DNA of 64,000 nucleotides from Bradyrhizobium sp. CSA112. GTDB lineage: Bacteria; Pseudomonadota; Alphaproteobacteria; Rhizobiales; Xanthobacteraceae. The stretch is taken from the NCBI RefSeq assembly GCF_029051645.1, contig NZ_JAACFS010000004.1, positions 372,001 to 436,000 of the forward strand, written 5' to 3'. Under the pieces are notes generated by a model. It was given only the letters and a program-made list of their open reading frames with translations, was not told the origin of the DNA and did no database searches. This document shows positions 25,860 to 36,900 of the stretch, one piece after another. The translations under genes and the position numbers were made by a program. The number at the start of each line of letters is the position of its first letter. Position 1 is the first letter of the stretch.

Positions 25860-26163
25860 CCCCATTCCATCCTTATCTTGGGCCGTATCCATGGCCGTAC
25901 ACTTAGGGTCTCAGCCCGGCGGACGTAACCTTAAGCGCCGCGTCGGGGCGTCAAATTTAGTTTCGGCGGGGGGACCCCGGTTCCCCTGTCACCCCGATTA
26001 CTCGCGGGGGACAAAAAAGTTCCAGAAAAAGTTCCCAGATTTCGGAACCTTCCGCAGATATTCGCATTAGCCTTTGACCTATAACGCGGCGGCCTAGGCC
26101 CAATTTCGAGGTAACCTCTTGAAACCACAGAGACTTAACTCTCGGGGAAGCGTGGATCAGACC
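25860..26163. promoter_or_regulatory. divergent phyR / nepR-ecfG control region
   Basis: About 300 bp between phyR and nepR. It contains one plus-strand GGAAC (26044-26048) and three minus-strand GGAAC motifs (26035-26031, 26023-26019, 25984-25980), the -35 element of EcfG promoters. None has CGTT at the standard 16-base spacing, the nearest on the plus strand being CATT. Self-regulation by EcfG is therefore suggested but not established. Confidence 0.45.
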
Positions 26164-26361
26164 ATGAAGGAAGTAAAAAAGCAGGGCGGGCTAAACGCCG
26201 AGATTCAATCTAGGATCGGCCATCAGCTCCGCGCCATGTACGACGACGTGGTCCGACAAGGCGTGCCGGACCGCTTTGCCGAGTTGATCCGGAAGCTCGA
26301 TGGGCCGGAGGCGGCAGCGGCCCAAATCGACGACACTGCAAAAAATGACGGGAGGGACTAA
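26164..26361 (+). CDS. nepR: NepR anti-sigma factor
   Basis: A small protein of 65 residues from the ATG at 26164 (MKEVKKQGGLNAEIQSRIGH). The conserved NepR core is IGHQLRAMYDDVVRQGVPDR, followed by FAELIRKLDG. NepR holds EcfG inactive until PhyR-P binds it. A TTG at 26119 with GAGGTAAC ahead would add 15 residues, and I cannot exclude that start. The stop overlaps the ecfG start (TAATG), so the pair is translationally coupled, which keeps the antagonists in balance. Confidence 0.88.
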   Translation: MKEVKKQGGLNAEIQSRIGHQLRAMYDDVVRQGVPDRFAELIRKLDGPEAAAAQIDDTAKNDGRD

Positions 26362-26909
26362 TGCCTCTCACAGACTCTCTTCGCGACGACATTTTGGCGT
26401 CGGTACCTAGCCTACGCGCGTTCGCGATCTCGCTCTCAGGCAATGGCGACCGTGCGGACGACCTGGTTCAGGAAACGTTGCTGCGCGCCATTGCCAACAT
26501 CGACTCGTTCCAGCCCGGCTCGAACCTGCCGGCCTGGTTGTTCACCATCCTGCGCAACCTGTTTCGCTCCGACTACAGGAAGCGGCGGCGCGAGGTAGAG
26601 GACGCCGAGGGTAATTACGCGAAAACCCTGAAGACCCAGCCGGCGCAGAATGCGCATCTGGAGTTCGAGGAATTTCGCAACGCGCTCGACAAGCTGCCGC
26701 AAGACCAGCGTGAAGCGTTGATCCTGGTCGGTGCCTCCGGCTTTTCCTACGAGGACGCCGCCGCCATCTGCGGCTGCGCGGTCGGCACCATCAAGAGCCG
26801 CGTCAACCGCGCGCGCTCGAAACTGTCAGCGCTGCTCTATGTCGATGGCGCCGAGGATTTCGGACCCGACGAGACCGTGCGCGCCGTGATCGGCGGCAAT
26901 GGCGGGTGA
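26361..26909 (+). CDS. ecfG: EcfG, general stress ECF sigma factor
   Basis: An ECF sigma-70 of 182 residues. Region 2 shows ADDLVQETLLRAIANIDSFQ and PAWLFTILRNLFRSDYRKRR; region 4 shows LDKLPQDQREALILVGASGF and CGCAVGTIKSRVNRARSKL. It lies in the phyR-nepR-ecfG locus and recognises GGAAC-N16/17-CGTT promoters; five exact matches occur at 8-14 kb in this window. A terminator follows at 26932. Confidence 0.95.
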   Translation: MPLTDSLRDDILASVPSLRAFAISLSGNGDRADDLVQETLLRAIANIDSFQPGSNLPAWLFTILRNLFRSDYRKRRREVEDAEGNYAKTLKTQPAQNAHLEFEEFRNALDKLPQDQREALILVGASGFSYEDAAAICGCAVGTIKSRVNRARSKLSALLYVDGAEDFGPDETVRAVIGGNGG

Positions 26910-26931
26910 TGACGCTACCGAAATGACATGG

Positions 26932-26959
26932 AAAAGGCGGCCCGCGTGGCCGCCTTTTT
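26932..26959 (+). terminator. intrinsic terminator after ecfG
   Basis: AAAAGGCGGCC pairs with GGCCGCC around a 5-base loop, followed by TTTTTG. Confidence 0.85.
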
Positions 26960-26970
26960 GTGGTGGTTTC

Positions 26971-27046
26971 GTAGCCCGGATGAAGCGCAGCGAAATCCGG
27001 GATCAACTGCGACGCCCCGGATTTCGCTGCGCTCCATCCGGGCTAC
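26971..27046. repeat. palindromic intergenic repeat (GTAGCCCGGAT type)
   Basis: GTAGCCCGGATGAAGCGCAG at the left is mirrored by CTGCGCTCCATCCGGGCTAC at the right, with inner CGAAATCCGGG and CCCCGGATTTCG. A long near-perfect hairpin just after the ecfG terminator. Confidence 0.85.
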
Positions 27047-27112
27047 AAGGCTCCTCCATCGTCCCTCGATGCGGGCTAACGCGTGGATACATGGTTTGAA
27101 CGGGCCACATGG

Positions 27113-27200
27113 TTCGAGACGCGCGGCTGCGCCGCGCTCCTCACCATGAGGGGATAGAGCACCTCATCCTGAGGAGCATCGCGAAGCGATGCGTCTCGAA
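27113..27200. repeat. palindromic intergenic repeat (TTCGAGACGC type), copy 1
   Basis: TTCGAGACGC at the left and GCGTCTCGAA at the right, with CTCCTCACCATGAGGGG and CACCTCATCCTGAGGAG inside. It shares the inner part with 31388-31473. It lies just after the stop of the HWE kinase gene. Confidence 0.85.
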
Positions 27201-27217
27201 GGATGTAGCCACCGTCC

Positions 27218-28948
27218 CTACTTTACCGGCCGCACGGGTGCGGAAATCTGCTCGGTGCGGTCGCGCTCGGTCATGTCGACGACGGTGACCATCGGCGCGG
27301 TGAGTTCGTAGACGTAGCTCACCTCGGTGAAGTAGCGCTTCGCGGTGCCGCCCATCGCTTCCGGCGCGACGCGGTCGAGCAGGATGAGACCGAAATCCGA
27401 GTCTTCCCGCCGCGTCGCCGCGCTGGTGTTGAACTCCTCCCAGCGGAAATGAAAAATCTCGTCCGGCGCCTCGCCGGTGACTTCCCAGTTGGCAACGATG
27501 TGCGGGTGCTTGCCGACCAGCGACAGCCCCTCGTCGGAATGCGAGGCCAGTTCGAAGAACAATAGCGACAGCGACTGCGCGGCGCGCGCGCTGACGGCGA
27601 TGTCCGGGCCGTTGACCACGATGCGGTCGGCATGCGGAATGGCGCGCGACTCGAACAGCCCCCTCAGCTTGACACCTTGCCACTGGCTTTCGCTGAGCAG
27701 CGTCACCACGTTCGACATCGCGTGGATGCGGCCGATCAGCAGTTCGCGCGACACATCCATGTCCGAGCCGTGGCGCAGCGTGCGTGTCACGATCGACTGG
27801 ATCACGGCCAGGATGTTCTTGACCCGGTGGTTGAGCTCGTCGATGACGGCGGTCAATCGCCGCTCGAAACCGATCCGGACCTGGATCTCGCGGCTGAGCC
27901 GCAGATTGTTGTACGCGACATATCCGAACAGGCCGCAGACGATGCCGGTGAGCGCCAAGCCAATGGCCGCCACGATGATCGCCGTCTGCTGCGCGCGCTG
28001 TGCGGCGTTGCTCTTGGCATAGTAGCCGAGCGACCAGTCGCGGCTGCCGAACGTCACCGTCCGCACCACCGACGGCAACGGATCGCCCTGCTTCACCGGC
28101 CGCAGGCTGATGACGCCCTGGTCGTTGGCGACATATTCGTCGCTGGCGTCATCAGGGTCCTTCAGCACCACCGCAAACAGCGAGCGGTCGTCATTGGTCA
28201 GCATCAACGGCGCCAACTCGTAGGAGAAGGTGACGAAGCCCACGGGATCCGCCGTGCCATCCTTCAGAATGGCGGAGGCAAGCACGATGCCGATCGGCCC
28301 GTCCCGCCGCTGCAGTGGAATCGGGTCCGACGCTACCGGCTTGCCGGAGGCCGCCGCCTGCGTCAGCATCGGCCCGATCACCGAATGGCGGTCGTAGGCG
28401 CGACCGGGAAAGCCCAGCGTATCCGCGCTGCGCGGCTCCTGGTCCATCAGGACGTCGAGCGGCCTGTCGATGGTCTTGATGTCGAGCGGCCGGTCGTCGA
28501 AATCGCGGATCGTCGGGTTGGTGAAGCCGGCGCTCTTCAGCTCCGCCTGCGCCGCGACCAGATCGCTCGGCTTGAGACGCGCGATCCAGGACGCGATCAC
28601 GAAATCGGTCTTGAAGGCATAGATCGCCGACCGCAGCGGCTGCAGCATGTTGGCCTTCACCACCGAAGGTGTACGAAATAATCCGGATGCAACGCGCGCG
28701 AGCAATTCACGCTCGGTCAACCGGTCCTGCACCAGGCTGGCGTGAACGTCGATGGCGCGGGACAGCGCAATGCCGTCAAGCGCCAGTTCCTGCTCGTGGA
28801 CGCGATAGGCTGCGAGACCGGAGAGCAAAACTCCGATCAGCGCAATGAAGCCGATAATGAAGCCCAGCCGAACCACTCGCTTACTCAGGAATGACGTGTT
28901 GGCGAAGACGTATTGAAAGCATCTCTGGGTCTGCCGGGGCAGAAGCAC
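27218..28948 (-). CDS. HWE/HisKA_2-type sensor histidine kinase with periplasmic domain
   Basis: A membrane kinase of 576 residues from a GTG at 28948. Hydrophobic segments lie near residues 28-48 and 322-345 and bracket a periplasmic domain that looks CHASE-like (FKTDFVIASWIARLKPSDLV, FPGRAYDRHSVIGPM). The dimerisation/H-box is ELNHRVKNILAVIQSIVTRT, typical of HWE/HisKA_2 kinases. The catalytic part includes LSLLFFELASHSDEGLSLVG. Kinases of this group feed PhyR in other alphaproteobacteria, and its place next to phyR-nepR-ecfG makes it the leading candidate for the input kinase (PhyK role). The signal is unknown. Confidence 0.85.
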   Translation of the reverse strand: MLLPRQTQRCFQYVFANTSFLSKRVVRLGFIIGFIALIGVLLSGLAAYRVHEQELALDGIALSRAIDVHASLVQDRLTERELLARVASGLFRTPSVVKANMLQPLRSAIYAFKTDFVIASWIARLKPSDLVAAQAELKSAGFTNPTIRDFDDRPLDIKTIDRPLDVLMDQEPRSADTLGFPGRAYDRHSVIGPMLTQAAASGKPVASDPIPLQRRDGPIGIVLASAILKDGTADPVGFVTFSYELAPLMLTNDDRSLFAVVLKDPDDASDEYVANDQGVISLRPVKQGDPLPSVVRTVTFGSRDWSLGYYAKSNAAQRAQQTAIIVAAIGLALTGIVCGLFGYVAYNNLRLSREIQVRIGFERRLTAVIDELNHRVKNILAVIQSIVTRTLRHGSDMDVSRELLIGRIHAMSNVVTLLSESQWQGVKLRGLFESRAIPHADRIVVNGPDIAVSARAAQSLSLLFFELASHSDEGLSLVGKHPHIVANWEVTGEAPDEIFHFRWEEFNTSAATRREDSDFGLILLDRVAPEAMGGTAKRYFTEVSYVYELTAPMVTVVDMTERDRTEQISAPVRPVK

Positions 28949-29236
28949 ATGGCAATAGCGCGAAAGCCAACCGCGGCGAATATGACGGAGCGATCATCAG
29001 CACGCAACTGACAGGTTGGCAGCGGGCAACAACACGGCCGCCGTTAACGCTGATTTGGCGGGGCCAGAAGTTAATAATCTGACGGCGCCGATTTGGTTCC
29101 GGCGAGAACGGACAATTCACCGGCACCGGCGGCGGGACCGAATGTTAACATTAACGCGCGGCTCACCCCGGCCGCTGGCCGGACCGCTTGTCCGGCCGCC
29201 TGCGCGGCCCGCCTGGCTGGGCCGTTCATCCTGGCC

Positions 29237-29866
29237 CTACCCGGCCTTGGCCGGGCGCAGGCCGCCCTTGGCCTCGATGAAGCCGATGATGCGATCGAGC
29301 CCCTCGCTCTTCTTCAGGTTGGTCATCACGAATGGCCGCTCGCCCCGCATCCGCTTCGCGTCGGTCTCCATCTTCGCCAACGACGCGCCGACATAGGGCG
29401 CGAGGTCGATCTTGTTGATCACCAGCAGATCCGACCTGACGATACCAGGCCCGCCCTTGGAGGGGATCTTGTCGCCGGCGGCGACGTCGATCACGTAAAT
29501 CGTGAGATCGGCCAGTTCGGGTGAGAATGTCGCGGCAAGATTGTCGCCGCCGGATTCGATCAGCACCAGATCGAGATCGGGAAATTTCGCGCGCATGTCG
29601 GCGACCGCCGCAAGATTCATCGAGGCGTCCTCGCGGATCGCGGTGTGCGGACAGCCGCCGGTCTCGACGCCGGCGATGCGGTCCGGCGTCAGCGAGCCCG
29701 AACGCACCAGGAACTCCGCATCCCATTTGGTGTAGATGTCGTTGGTGATCGCGGCTATGTCGTAGCGCTCGCGCATCGACTTGCACAGCAGGTCCATCAG
29801 TGCGGTCTTGCCGGAGCCGACAGGACCGCCGACGCCGATGCGGAGCGGGCCGTGAGAGGTTGCCAT
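29237..29866 (-). CDS. ureG: urease accessory GTPase UreG
   Basis: A 209-residue SIMIBI-class GTPase that drives nickel insertion into urease with UreD, UreF and UreE. It starts [20 protein letters not shown], with the P-loop [13 protein letters not shown]. Metal-binding CPH is in [20 protein letters not shown]; further motifs are [17 protein letters not shown] and [11 protein letters not shown]. The frame is open upstream into a repeat, which is not coding. It is the last gene of the urt-ure series; the minus-strand region after it (28949-29236) holds only GC-rich palindromic sequence. Confidence 0.95.
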   Translation of the reverse strand: MATSHGPLRIGVGGPVGSGKTALMDLLCKSMRERYDIAAITNDIYTKWDAEFLVRSGSLTPDRIAGVETGGCPHTAIREDASMNLAAVADMRAKFPDLDLVLIESGGDNLAATFSPELADLTIYVIDVAAGDKIPSKGGPGIVRSDLLVINKIDLAPYVGASLAKMETDAKRMRGERPFVMTNLKKSEGLDRIIGFIEAKGGLRPAKAG

Positions 29867-29887
29867 GTTATGCACTCTTTCCGTTCC

Positions 29888-30009
29888 GTCGTCCCTGCGA
29901 ACGCAGGGACCCATAGCCACTGAACTCAATTGTTGTAGCAAGCTGGAGCTCCAACCCGGCATAGCCACGAACATTTGTGGTTATGGGTCCCTGCGTTCGC
30001 AGGGACGAC
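29888..30009. repeat. palindromic intergenic repeat (GTCGTCCCTGCG type), copy 2
   Basis: GTCGTCCCTGCGAACGCAGG at the left and CCTGCGTTCGCAGGGACGAC at the right, inner CCCATAGCCAC and GTGGTTATGGG. It occupies most of the gap between ureF and ureG and is related to 14816-14955. Confidence 0.88.
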
Positions 30010-30025
30010 GGGAGAGTGTGCTGCA

Positions 30026-30757
30026 TCATGACCGGAACAACCGCGTGTACTGGGTCTCGTGGCGCAGGCTGGCGAGATCGGCGCGGAAGGTGGCGCTGCC
30101 GAGATCATCGAGCGAAGCTGTGAGCGCGCGCCTGGCGGTGGCGGCGACATCGGCTTCGAGCCTGGCGAGAATGCGCTGGCTGTCGGTTTGTCCGAGCGGC
30201 ACGAGGCGAGCGCCGGCGGAAATCCAGTTCGACACCACGGCATGCAGGAAGGCATGCATCGCCGGCGCCAGCGGTACGGCATGGGCGGCGCTGACGACGC
30301 CGACTGCAACGGGATAGACCGTGCCGCCGCCGCACGCGGCGACCATGTCGTCGAGGCCGTCGCGGGCCCAGGCTGAGCGTGCGATTTCGATGAAGGCGCG
30401 GCCCTGCGTCGCCGTCTCTAGCTGTCGCTCGCGCGAGGGCACGAACGCGGCCGCGAGTTCCGCAATCTGGCGTAAGGCGGCGTCGTTTTGCGCGGCGGCC
30501 GCGCGATACGCCTGCGCCAGGAACACGGCGTCGCAGAAGCCTGAGCCCTCGGCGAGCATCGCGGCCAGCCAGTCGCGCAGCGATACGGCGTCCGTGATGT
30601 CGCCTGCCTCCACCGCCCATTCGATGCCGCTGGAATAGGAAAATGCGCCGACCGGAAAGGACGGCGACAGCCAGGTCATCAACCTGTACAGCGCCGCCGC
30701 CTCATCCGCATTCATTCCGCTGCTCGCATCGGCCTGCGCGGGCTCACTTGTGGTCAT
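30026..30757 (-). CDS. ureF: urease accessory protein UreF
   Basis: A 243-residue all-helical protein that links UreD and UreG in the urease activation complex. The conserved core is [20 protein letters not shown], followed by [12 protein letters not shown] and a C-terminal RLFRS. The start is uncertain because the frame is open back through the UreE His-rich tail region; ATGs at 30763, 30757 and 30715 are all possible. I use 30757, which overlaps ureE by 14 bp. The upstream Ile/Thr-rich frame is only the shadow of the histidine codons. Confidence 0.92.
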   Translation of the reverse strand: MTTSEPAQADASSGMNADEAAALYRLMTWLSPSFPVGAFSYSSGIEWAVEAGDITDAVSLRDWLAAMLAEGSGFCDAVFLAQAYRAAAAQNDAALRQIAELAAAFVPSRERQLETATQGRAFIEIARSAWARDGLDDMVAACGGGTVYPVAVGVVSAAHAVPLAPAMHAFLHAVVSNWISAGARLVPLGQTDSQRILARLEADVAATARRALTASLDDLGSATFRADLASLRHETQYTRLFRS

Positions 30758-31322
30758 GAGCATGGGAGTGATCGTGGTGGTGATGGTCGTGGTCGCAATG
30801 CTCGTCGTGGTGATGGTGGTCGTGATCACCGTGATGGTGATGATCATCGTGATGATGGTGGCCGTGATCGTGTGCAGCATGATCATGCGCCGCCTGCGCA
30901 TACGCGCCGCCCTCGGGATCGAACGGCGCCTCGATCTCGATGACGCGCGCGCCTAATCCCCTCACCATGGCCTCGATGACGTGGTCGCGGCGGATGCGCA
31001 GGCCCTTCGGCATGATCTGGGTCGGCAGATGACGGTTGCCGAGATGCCAGGCGATGCGGACGAGATGCAGCGGGTCGGCGCCCCTGATCTCGATCAAGGG
31101 CTCGGCGGCTGCGACCACCTCGATCAGCCTGCCGTCTTCCAACACCAGTGCGTCGCCGCCGCGCAGCGCCACCGCGTTCTCGAGGTCGAGCAGGAATTCC
31201 AGCCCGCGCGTGCCGGTCATCGCCATCCGCCGCCGGTGCCGGTCGTCGAAATCGAGCACGACGGTATCGGCCGCCGATTGCGTCCAGCGATGCTGGCCCA
31301 GGACTGTTGTCGCGCGGATCAT
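30744..31322 (-). CDS. ureE: urease nickel chaperone UreE with long His-rich tail
   Basis: A 192-residue metallochaperone that binds nickel for urease. The N-terminal peptide-binding-like domain has [20 protein letters not shown]. The C-terminal domain has [14 protein letters not shown] (conserved metal histidine) and [19 protein letters not shown]. The final 50 residues are a His/Asp-rich tail with several HHHH runs ([20 protein letters not shown]), which would store many nickel ions. The tail contains one cysteine. It overlaps ureF. Confidence 0.94.
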   Translation of the reverse strand: MIRATTVLGQHRWTQSAADTVVLDFDDRHRRRMAMTGTRGLEFLLDLENAVALRGGDALVLEDGRLIEVVAAAEPLIEIRGADPLHLVRIAWHLGNRHLPTQIMPKGLRIRRDHVIEAMVRGLGARVIEIEAPFDPEGGAYAQAAHDHAAHDHGHHHHDDHHHHGDHDHHHHDEHCDHDHHHHDHSHAHDHK

Positions 31323-31387
31323 GTGAGGACGCCCGGAGCAAGTTTTAACATCGTGGCCTCGTGGTTCGATCGGCGATGCAAGCCTCG

Positions 31388-31473
31388 TCCGAGGACGCGC
31401 GGCGGTGCCGCGCTCCTTACCATGAGGGTCTTAGACCTCATCCTGAGGAGCGCGCTCTTGCGCGCGTCTCGAA
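31388..31473. repeat. palindromic intergenic repeat (TTCGAGACGC type), copy 2
   Basis: Left arm GACGCGCGGCGGTGCCGCGC and right arm GCGCGCTCTTGCGCGCGTC, inner TTACCATGAGGG and CCTCATCCTGAGGAG. It is in the gap between the monooxygenase-like genes and ureE and related to 27113-27200. Confidence 0.8.
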
Positions 31474-31509
31474 GGATGAAGCCACCCAATGCGCCACGAC
31501 GCATATTCA

Positions 31510-31809
31510 CTAAAACTTCTCCACCTTGCCGTCGCTGATGATCTCGATCACCGTCGGCGCCGTCTTCATCTGCGAAGAATACTCCCGCCACACCTTCATA
31601 TGGGGCGCACGGCCATGCGCGTTGAGGTCGTCGCGGGTCTCCCAGCGCTCCACCACCACATACAGATTGGGATCGTTCACGCTGACATGGCCGTCATAGG
31701 AGATGCAGCCCTTCTCCTTGAGCGTTTCAGCGGCACAGGCCTTGTGCCCCTTGATGAAGTCGTCCTTGTTTTCCGGCTTCATCGGCGTGGTGGCGATGAC
31801 GTAGATCAT
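31510..31809 (-). CDS. antibiotic biosynthesis monooxygenase-like (YgiN/ABM) protein 1
   Basis: A 99-residue ferredoxin-like-fold protein, MIYVIATTPMKPENKDDFIK, with VVERWETRDDLNAHGRAPHM, the conserved W-E-x-x-x-x-L-x-x-H core of ABM proteins. Members include cofactor-free quinol monooxygenases, and many are of unknown function. It is 24 bp from a second gene of the same family, clearly a tandem duplication. Why it lies inside a urease operon is unknown. Confidence 0.85.
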   Translation of the reverse strand: MIYVIATTPMKPENKDDFIKGHKACAAETLKEKGCISYDGHVSVNDPNLYVVVERWETRDDLNAHGRAPHMKVWREYSSQMKTAPTVIEIISDGKVEKF

Positions 31810-31833
31810 GAGTTTATCCCTTGTTTTTCTTGA

Positions 31834-32133
31834 TTAGCGGACGTCGACCTTTTCGGGCGTGATCACTTCGATCTTCGGCGGCGCCGTCATGCACTTCACG
31901 GCGACGCGGCCAAACGTCTTCATGTGCTCGGCGCCACGATGCGGCACCAGCGCTTCGGCGTTCTCCCACTGCTCGACGAACACCATCTTGGAGGGATCGG
32001 TGACGCTTTCATGCAGGTCATAGGCGATGTTGCCCGGCTCTTTCCGGGTTTCCTTGATGCAGGCGGTGGCAGCGGCAATGAATTCGGCGCGCGTTTCGGG
32101 CTTCACGGTCAGCGTGGCAACGACGTAGATCAC
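31834..32133 (-). CDS. antibiotic biosynthesis monooxygenase-like (YgiN/ABM) protein 2
   Basis: A 99-residue paralogue of the neighbouring gene with the same length and fold: MIYVVATLTVKPETRAEFIA and FVEQWENAEALVPHRGAEHM. It has a CIKETRKEPGN segment in place of the CAAETLKEKGC of its partner. It lies between ureC and ureE in the same orientation, probably in the same transcript. Confidence 0.85.
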   Translation of the reverse strand: MIYVVATLTVKPETRAEFIAAATACIKETRKEPGNIAYDLHESVTDPSKMVFVEQWENAEALVPHRGAEHMKTFGRVAVKCMTAPPKIEVITPEKVDVR

Positions 32134-32188
32134 TAGATCCTCCCGGACTTTTGTTTTGGCTTGAGTTCCGGGACGGACCTTAACTCAG

Positions 32189-32235
32189 AAGCGCGATCGG
32201 ACGCAAAACCGGAATCCACTTTTGCTGATCGCGCT

Positions 32236-32236
<1 letters not shown>
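32189..32236. repeat. palindromic element AAGCGCGATC / GATCGCGCTT
   Basis: Ten-base perfect arms at 32189-32198 and 32227-32236 around CGGAATCCACTTTTGC, ending on the ureC stop codon. This sequence type is dispersed in Bradyrhizobium relatives. Confidence 0.75.
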
Positions 32237-33951
<1,715 letters not shown>

Positions 33952-33974
33952 GTCAGCCCCCTATTTCCCTGCGC

Positions 33975-34517
33975 TCAGAACGCAGTCTTAGCCGCACTTA
34001 CGGCTTCATCGAATTCGGCATCGAGTTTTGCATTGACGCCACGGCATCCGGCGACGACTTTTTCGGCAAATATCGTATAGGCCGCGAGATCGTTGCGTTC
34101 GTCCTGACTCGGATCGGGCACGATGCGCGCGCGGAGATTGCTGATCTTGTCGGCAATCTTAATCAGCTTTGCGTCCGGCGACTTTCCGGGCGCCTCTACG
34201 ATCTGCAGTTGATGACGAGCGCTCTTGGGCAACCTCATATCGTCGGTCACTTCTGCTACCAGACTGGCAACGCGCTCACTGAATTTTTGCGCAAGCTCTT
34301 CCTGCGTGGTGGCCGTATCCTCGATCGTATCATGAAGCCAACCAGCCGCGACTAGTTCAGCGTCACGACCTCCGGTGACTGTCGCAAGCAAATTTGCTAC
34401 CTCGGCAAGGTGATTGACGTACGGCTCGTTGCCACGCCCCTTGCGCGCCATACCCGTGTGGCGGCGCGAGGCGAACTCGGCGGCTTCGGAGACGAGGCAT
34501 ATCGGGGGCATCCACAT
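33975..34517 (-). CDS. HD-domain phosphohydrolase (RelA/SpoT/MESH1-like)
   Basis: A 180-residue protein from the ATG at 34517 (GAGAAGG seven bases ahead). HD motifs are AEFASRRHTGMARKGRGNEP, YVNHLAEVANLL and AAGWLHDTIEDTATTQEEL, with the His-Asp pair in LHDTIEDT; a further conserved segment is IKIADKISNLR. This is the stand-alone (p)ppGpp hydrolase/HD_4 fold. Hydrolysis of ppGpp or another nucleotide is an inference from the family. A GTG at 34571 overlapping the ureB stop is the alternative start. It is inserted between ureB and ureC in an otherwise standard urease operon. Confidence 0.87.
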   Translation of the reverse strand: MWMPPICLVSEAAEFASRRHTGMARKGRGNEPYVNHLAEVANLLATVTGGRDAELVAAGWLHDTIEDTATTQEELAQKFSERVASLVAEVTDDMRLPKSARHQLQIVEAPGKSPDAKLIKIADKISNLRARIVPDPSQDERNDLAAYTIFAEKVVAGCRGVNAKLDAEFDEAVSAAKTAF

Positions 34518-34567
34518 GTCACAGCCTTCTCTAGCGGTCGGCGACCTTCTGGCCAAAAGGCTAGAGA

Positions 34568-34873
34568 TCACAGCTTGCCCTGTACGTCGCCGCGGAAGCC
34601 GTAGACCGTGCGTTTGCCGGCGAGGGCGACCAGTTGCACGTCGCGGGTCTGGCCGGGCTCGAAGCGCACCGCAGTGCCGGCGGCGATGTCGAGGCGCATG
34701 CCGCGGGATTTCTTGCGATCGAATTTCAGCGCGGGGTTGGTTTCGAAGAAATGGTAGTGCGAGCCGACCTGGATTGGGCGGTCACCGGTATTGGCGACCG
34801 TGAGCGTCACGGTCTTGCGGCCGGCATTGAGTTCGATCTCGCCGTCCTTGATGAAGAGTTCGCCGGGGATCAT
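34568..34873 (-). CDS. ureB: urease beta subunit UreB
   Basis: A 101-residue structural subunit, [20 protein letters not shown], with the conserved [20 protein letters not shown] and [18 protein letters not shown]. The start at 34873 fits the family; upstream in-frame codons belong to a hairpin spacer. It assembles with UreA and UreC. Confidence 0.95.
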   Translation of the reverse strand: MIPGELFIKDGEIELNAGRKTVTLTVANTGDRPIQVGSHYHFFETNPALKFDRKKSRGMRLDIAAGTAVRFEPGQTRDVQLVALAGKRTVYGFRGDVQGKL

Positions 34874-34898
34874 CTTCGTTACCTCACACACTTGCTGC

Positions 34899-34927
34899 GT
34901 CATGGCCGGGCTTGTCCCGGCCATGAC
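34899..34927. repeat. perfect hairpin between ureA and ureB
   Basis: GTCATGGCCGGG (34899-34910) and CCCGGCCATGAC (34916-34927), a perfect 12-bp stem with loop CTTGT. No T run follows on either strand, so it looks like an RNA-stability or REP-type element rather than a terminator. Confidence 0.8.
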
Positions 34928-34943
34928 GATAGATCCACGCACA

Positions 34944-35246
34944 TCATCGTATCGGCTCATGCACGGTGACGAGTTTTGTCCCATCGGGAAATGTTGCTTC
35001 CACCTGGATGTCGTGGATCATCTCCGCGATCCCATCCATGCACTGCGCGCGGCTGATGACCTGCGCGCCTGATTGCATCAGCTCCGCAACGGTGCGGCCG
35101 TCGCGGGCACCCTCGACGATGAAATCGGAGATGATGGCGACGGCTTCAGGATGGTTGAGCTTGACGCCGCGCTCGAGCCTGCGGCGCGCCACCATGGCCG
35201 CCATCGAGATCAAGAGCTTGTCCTTTTCGCGGGGAGACAGATTCAT
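34944..35246 (-). CDS. ureA: urease gamma subunit UreA
   Basis: A 100-residue structural subunit: [40 protein letters not shown] and [11 protein letters not shown] at the end, all as in the family. It is preceded by ureD on the same strand. Confidence 0.96.
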   Translation of the reverse strand: MNLSPREKDKLLISMAAMVARRRLERGVKLNHPEAVAIISDFIVEGARDGRTVAELMQSGAQVISRAQCMDGIAEMIHDIQVEATFPDGTKLVTVHEPIR

Positions 35247-35291
35247 GCGAGCACTCTGGTGATTGAAGACCTAATTTAGCCAAAACCTTTA

Positions 35292-36128
<837 letters not shown>

Positions 36129-36173
36129 CCGTCCCCCAAAAACGCGTTATGGCGCAACGCTCGAAGCGCGACG

Positions 36174-36869
36174 TTACAGCGCCATCTGGCGGCTGATCTC
36201 GGCAGGATCGAGGTTGGCGCGGTCACAGGCATATTTCACCGCGCCACGGTCCATGACTGCGAAATTGTCGCCGAGCTCGCAGGCAAAGTCGAGATATTGT
36301 TCGACCAGCACGATCGCGATGTTGCCGAGACTGCGCAGATACGAGATGGCGCGGCCGATGTCCTTGATGATCGAGGGCTGGATGCCTTCAGTCGGCTCGT
36401 CCAATAGCAACAGCTTTGGACGCATCACCAAAGCGCGACCGATCGCCAATTGTTGTTGTTGCCCGCCGGAGAGGTCGCCACCACGCCGTCCGAGCATCGT
36501 ATTCAGCACCGGAAACAGCGAGAATACATCGTCGGGGATATAGCGGTCCTCGCGCTTCAGCGGCCCGAAGCCGGTCTTGAGATTTTCTTCCACCGTCAGC
36601 AGCGGAAAAATCTCGCGGCCCTGCGGCACGAAACCGATGCCGCGCCGGGCGCGCTCGTAGGGCTTCAGGCCGGTGATATCGTTGCCGTCGAGCGTGATCG
36701 ACCCGCCCGCGATCGGATACTGGCCGACCATGGCGCGGAGCAGCGAGGTTTTGCCGACGCCGTTGCGGCCGAGCACGCACGTCACCTTGCCAGGCTCGGC
36801 GGACAGCGAGACGCCGCGCAAAGCCTGGGCTGCGCCGTAGTAGAGGCTGATATTGTCGACCTTCAGCAT
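36174..36869 (-). CDS. urtE: urea ABC transporter ATP-binding protein UrtE
   Basis: A 231-residue ATPase of the LivF class. Walker A is LGRNGVGKTSLLRAMVG, the signature is LSGGQQQQLAIGRALVM and Walker B is LLLLDEPTEGIQPSI. With UrtD it powers urea import through UrtBC. A palindromic repeat fills the gap to urtD. Confidence 0.94.
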   Translation of the reverse strand: MLKVDNISLYYGAAQALRGVSLSAEPGKVTCVLGRNGVGKTSLLRAMVGQYPIAGGSITLDGNDITGLKPYERARRGIGFVPQGREIFPLLTVEENLKTGFGPLKREDRYIPDDVFSLFPVLNTMLGRRGGDLSGGQQQQLAIGRALVMRPKLLLLDEPTEGIQPSIIKDIGRAISYLRSLGNIAIVLVEQYLDFACELGDNFAVMDRGAVKYACDRANLDPAEISRQMAL

Positions 36870-36900
36870 TTCGCACTTCGCTCCGGCCGAGAGGTTGCGT

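Noticed and set aside
30750-30956. Val/Met-rich or Ile/Thr-rich frames over the UreE tail, which look like membrane proteins
   Set aside because: They are alternative readings of repeated CAC/CAT histidine codons.
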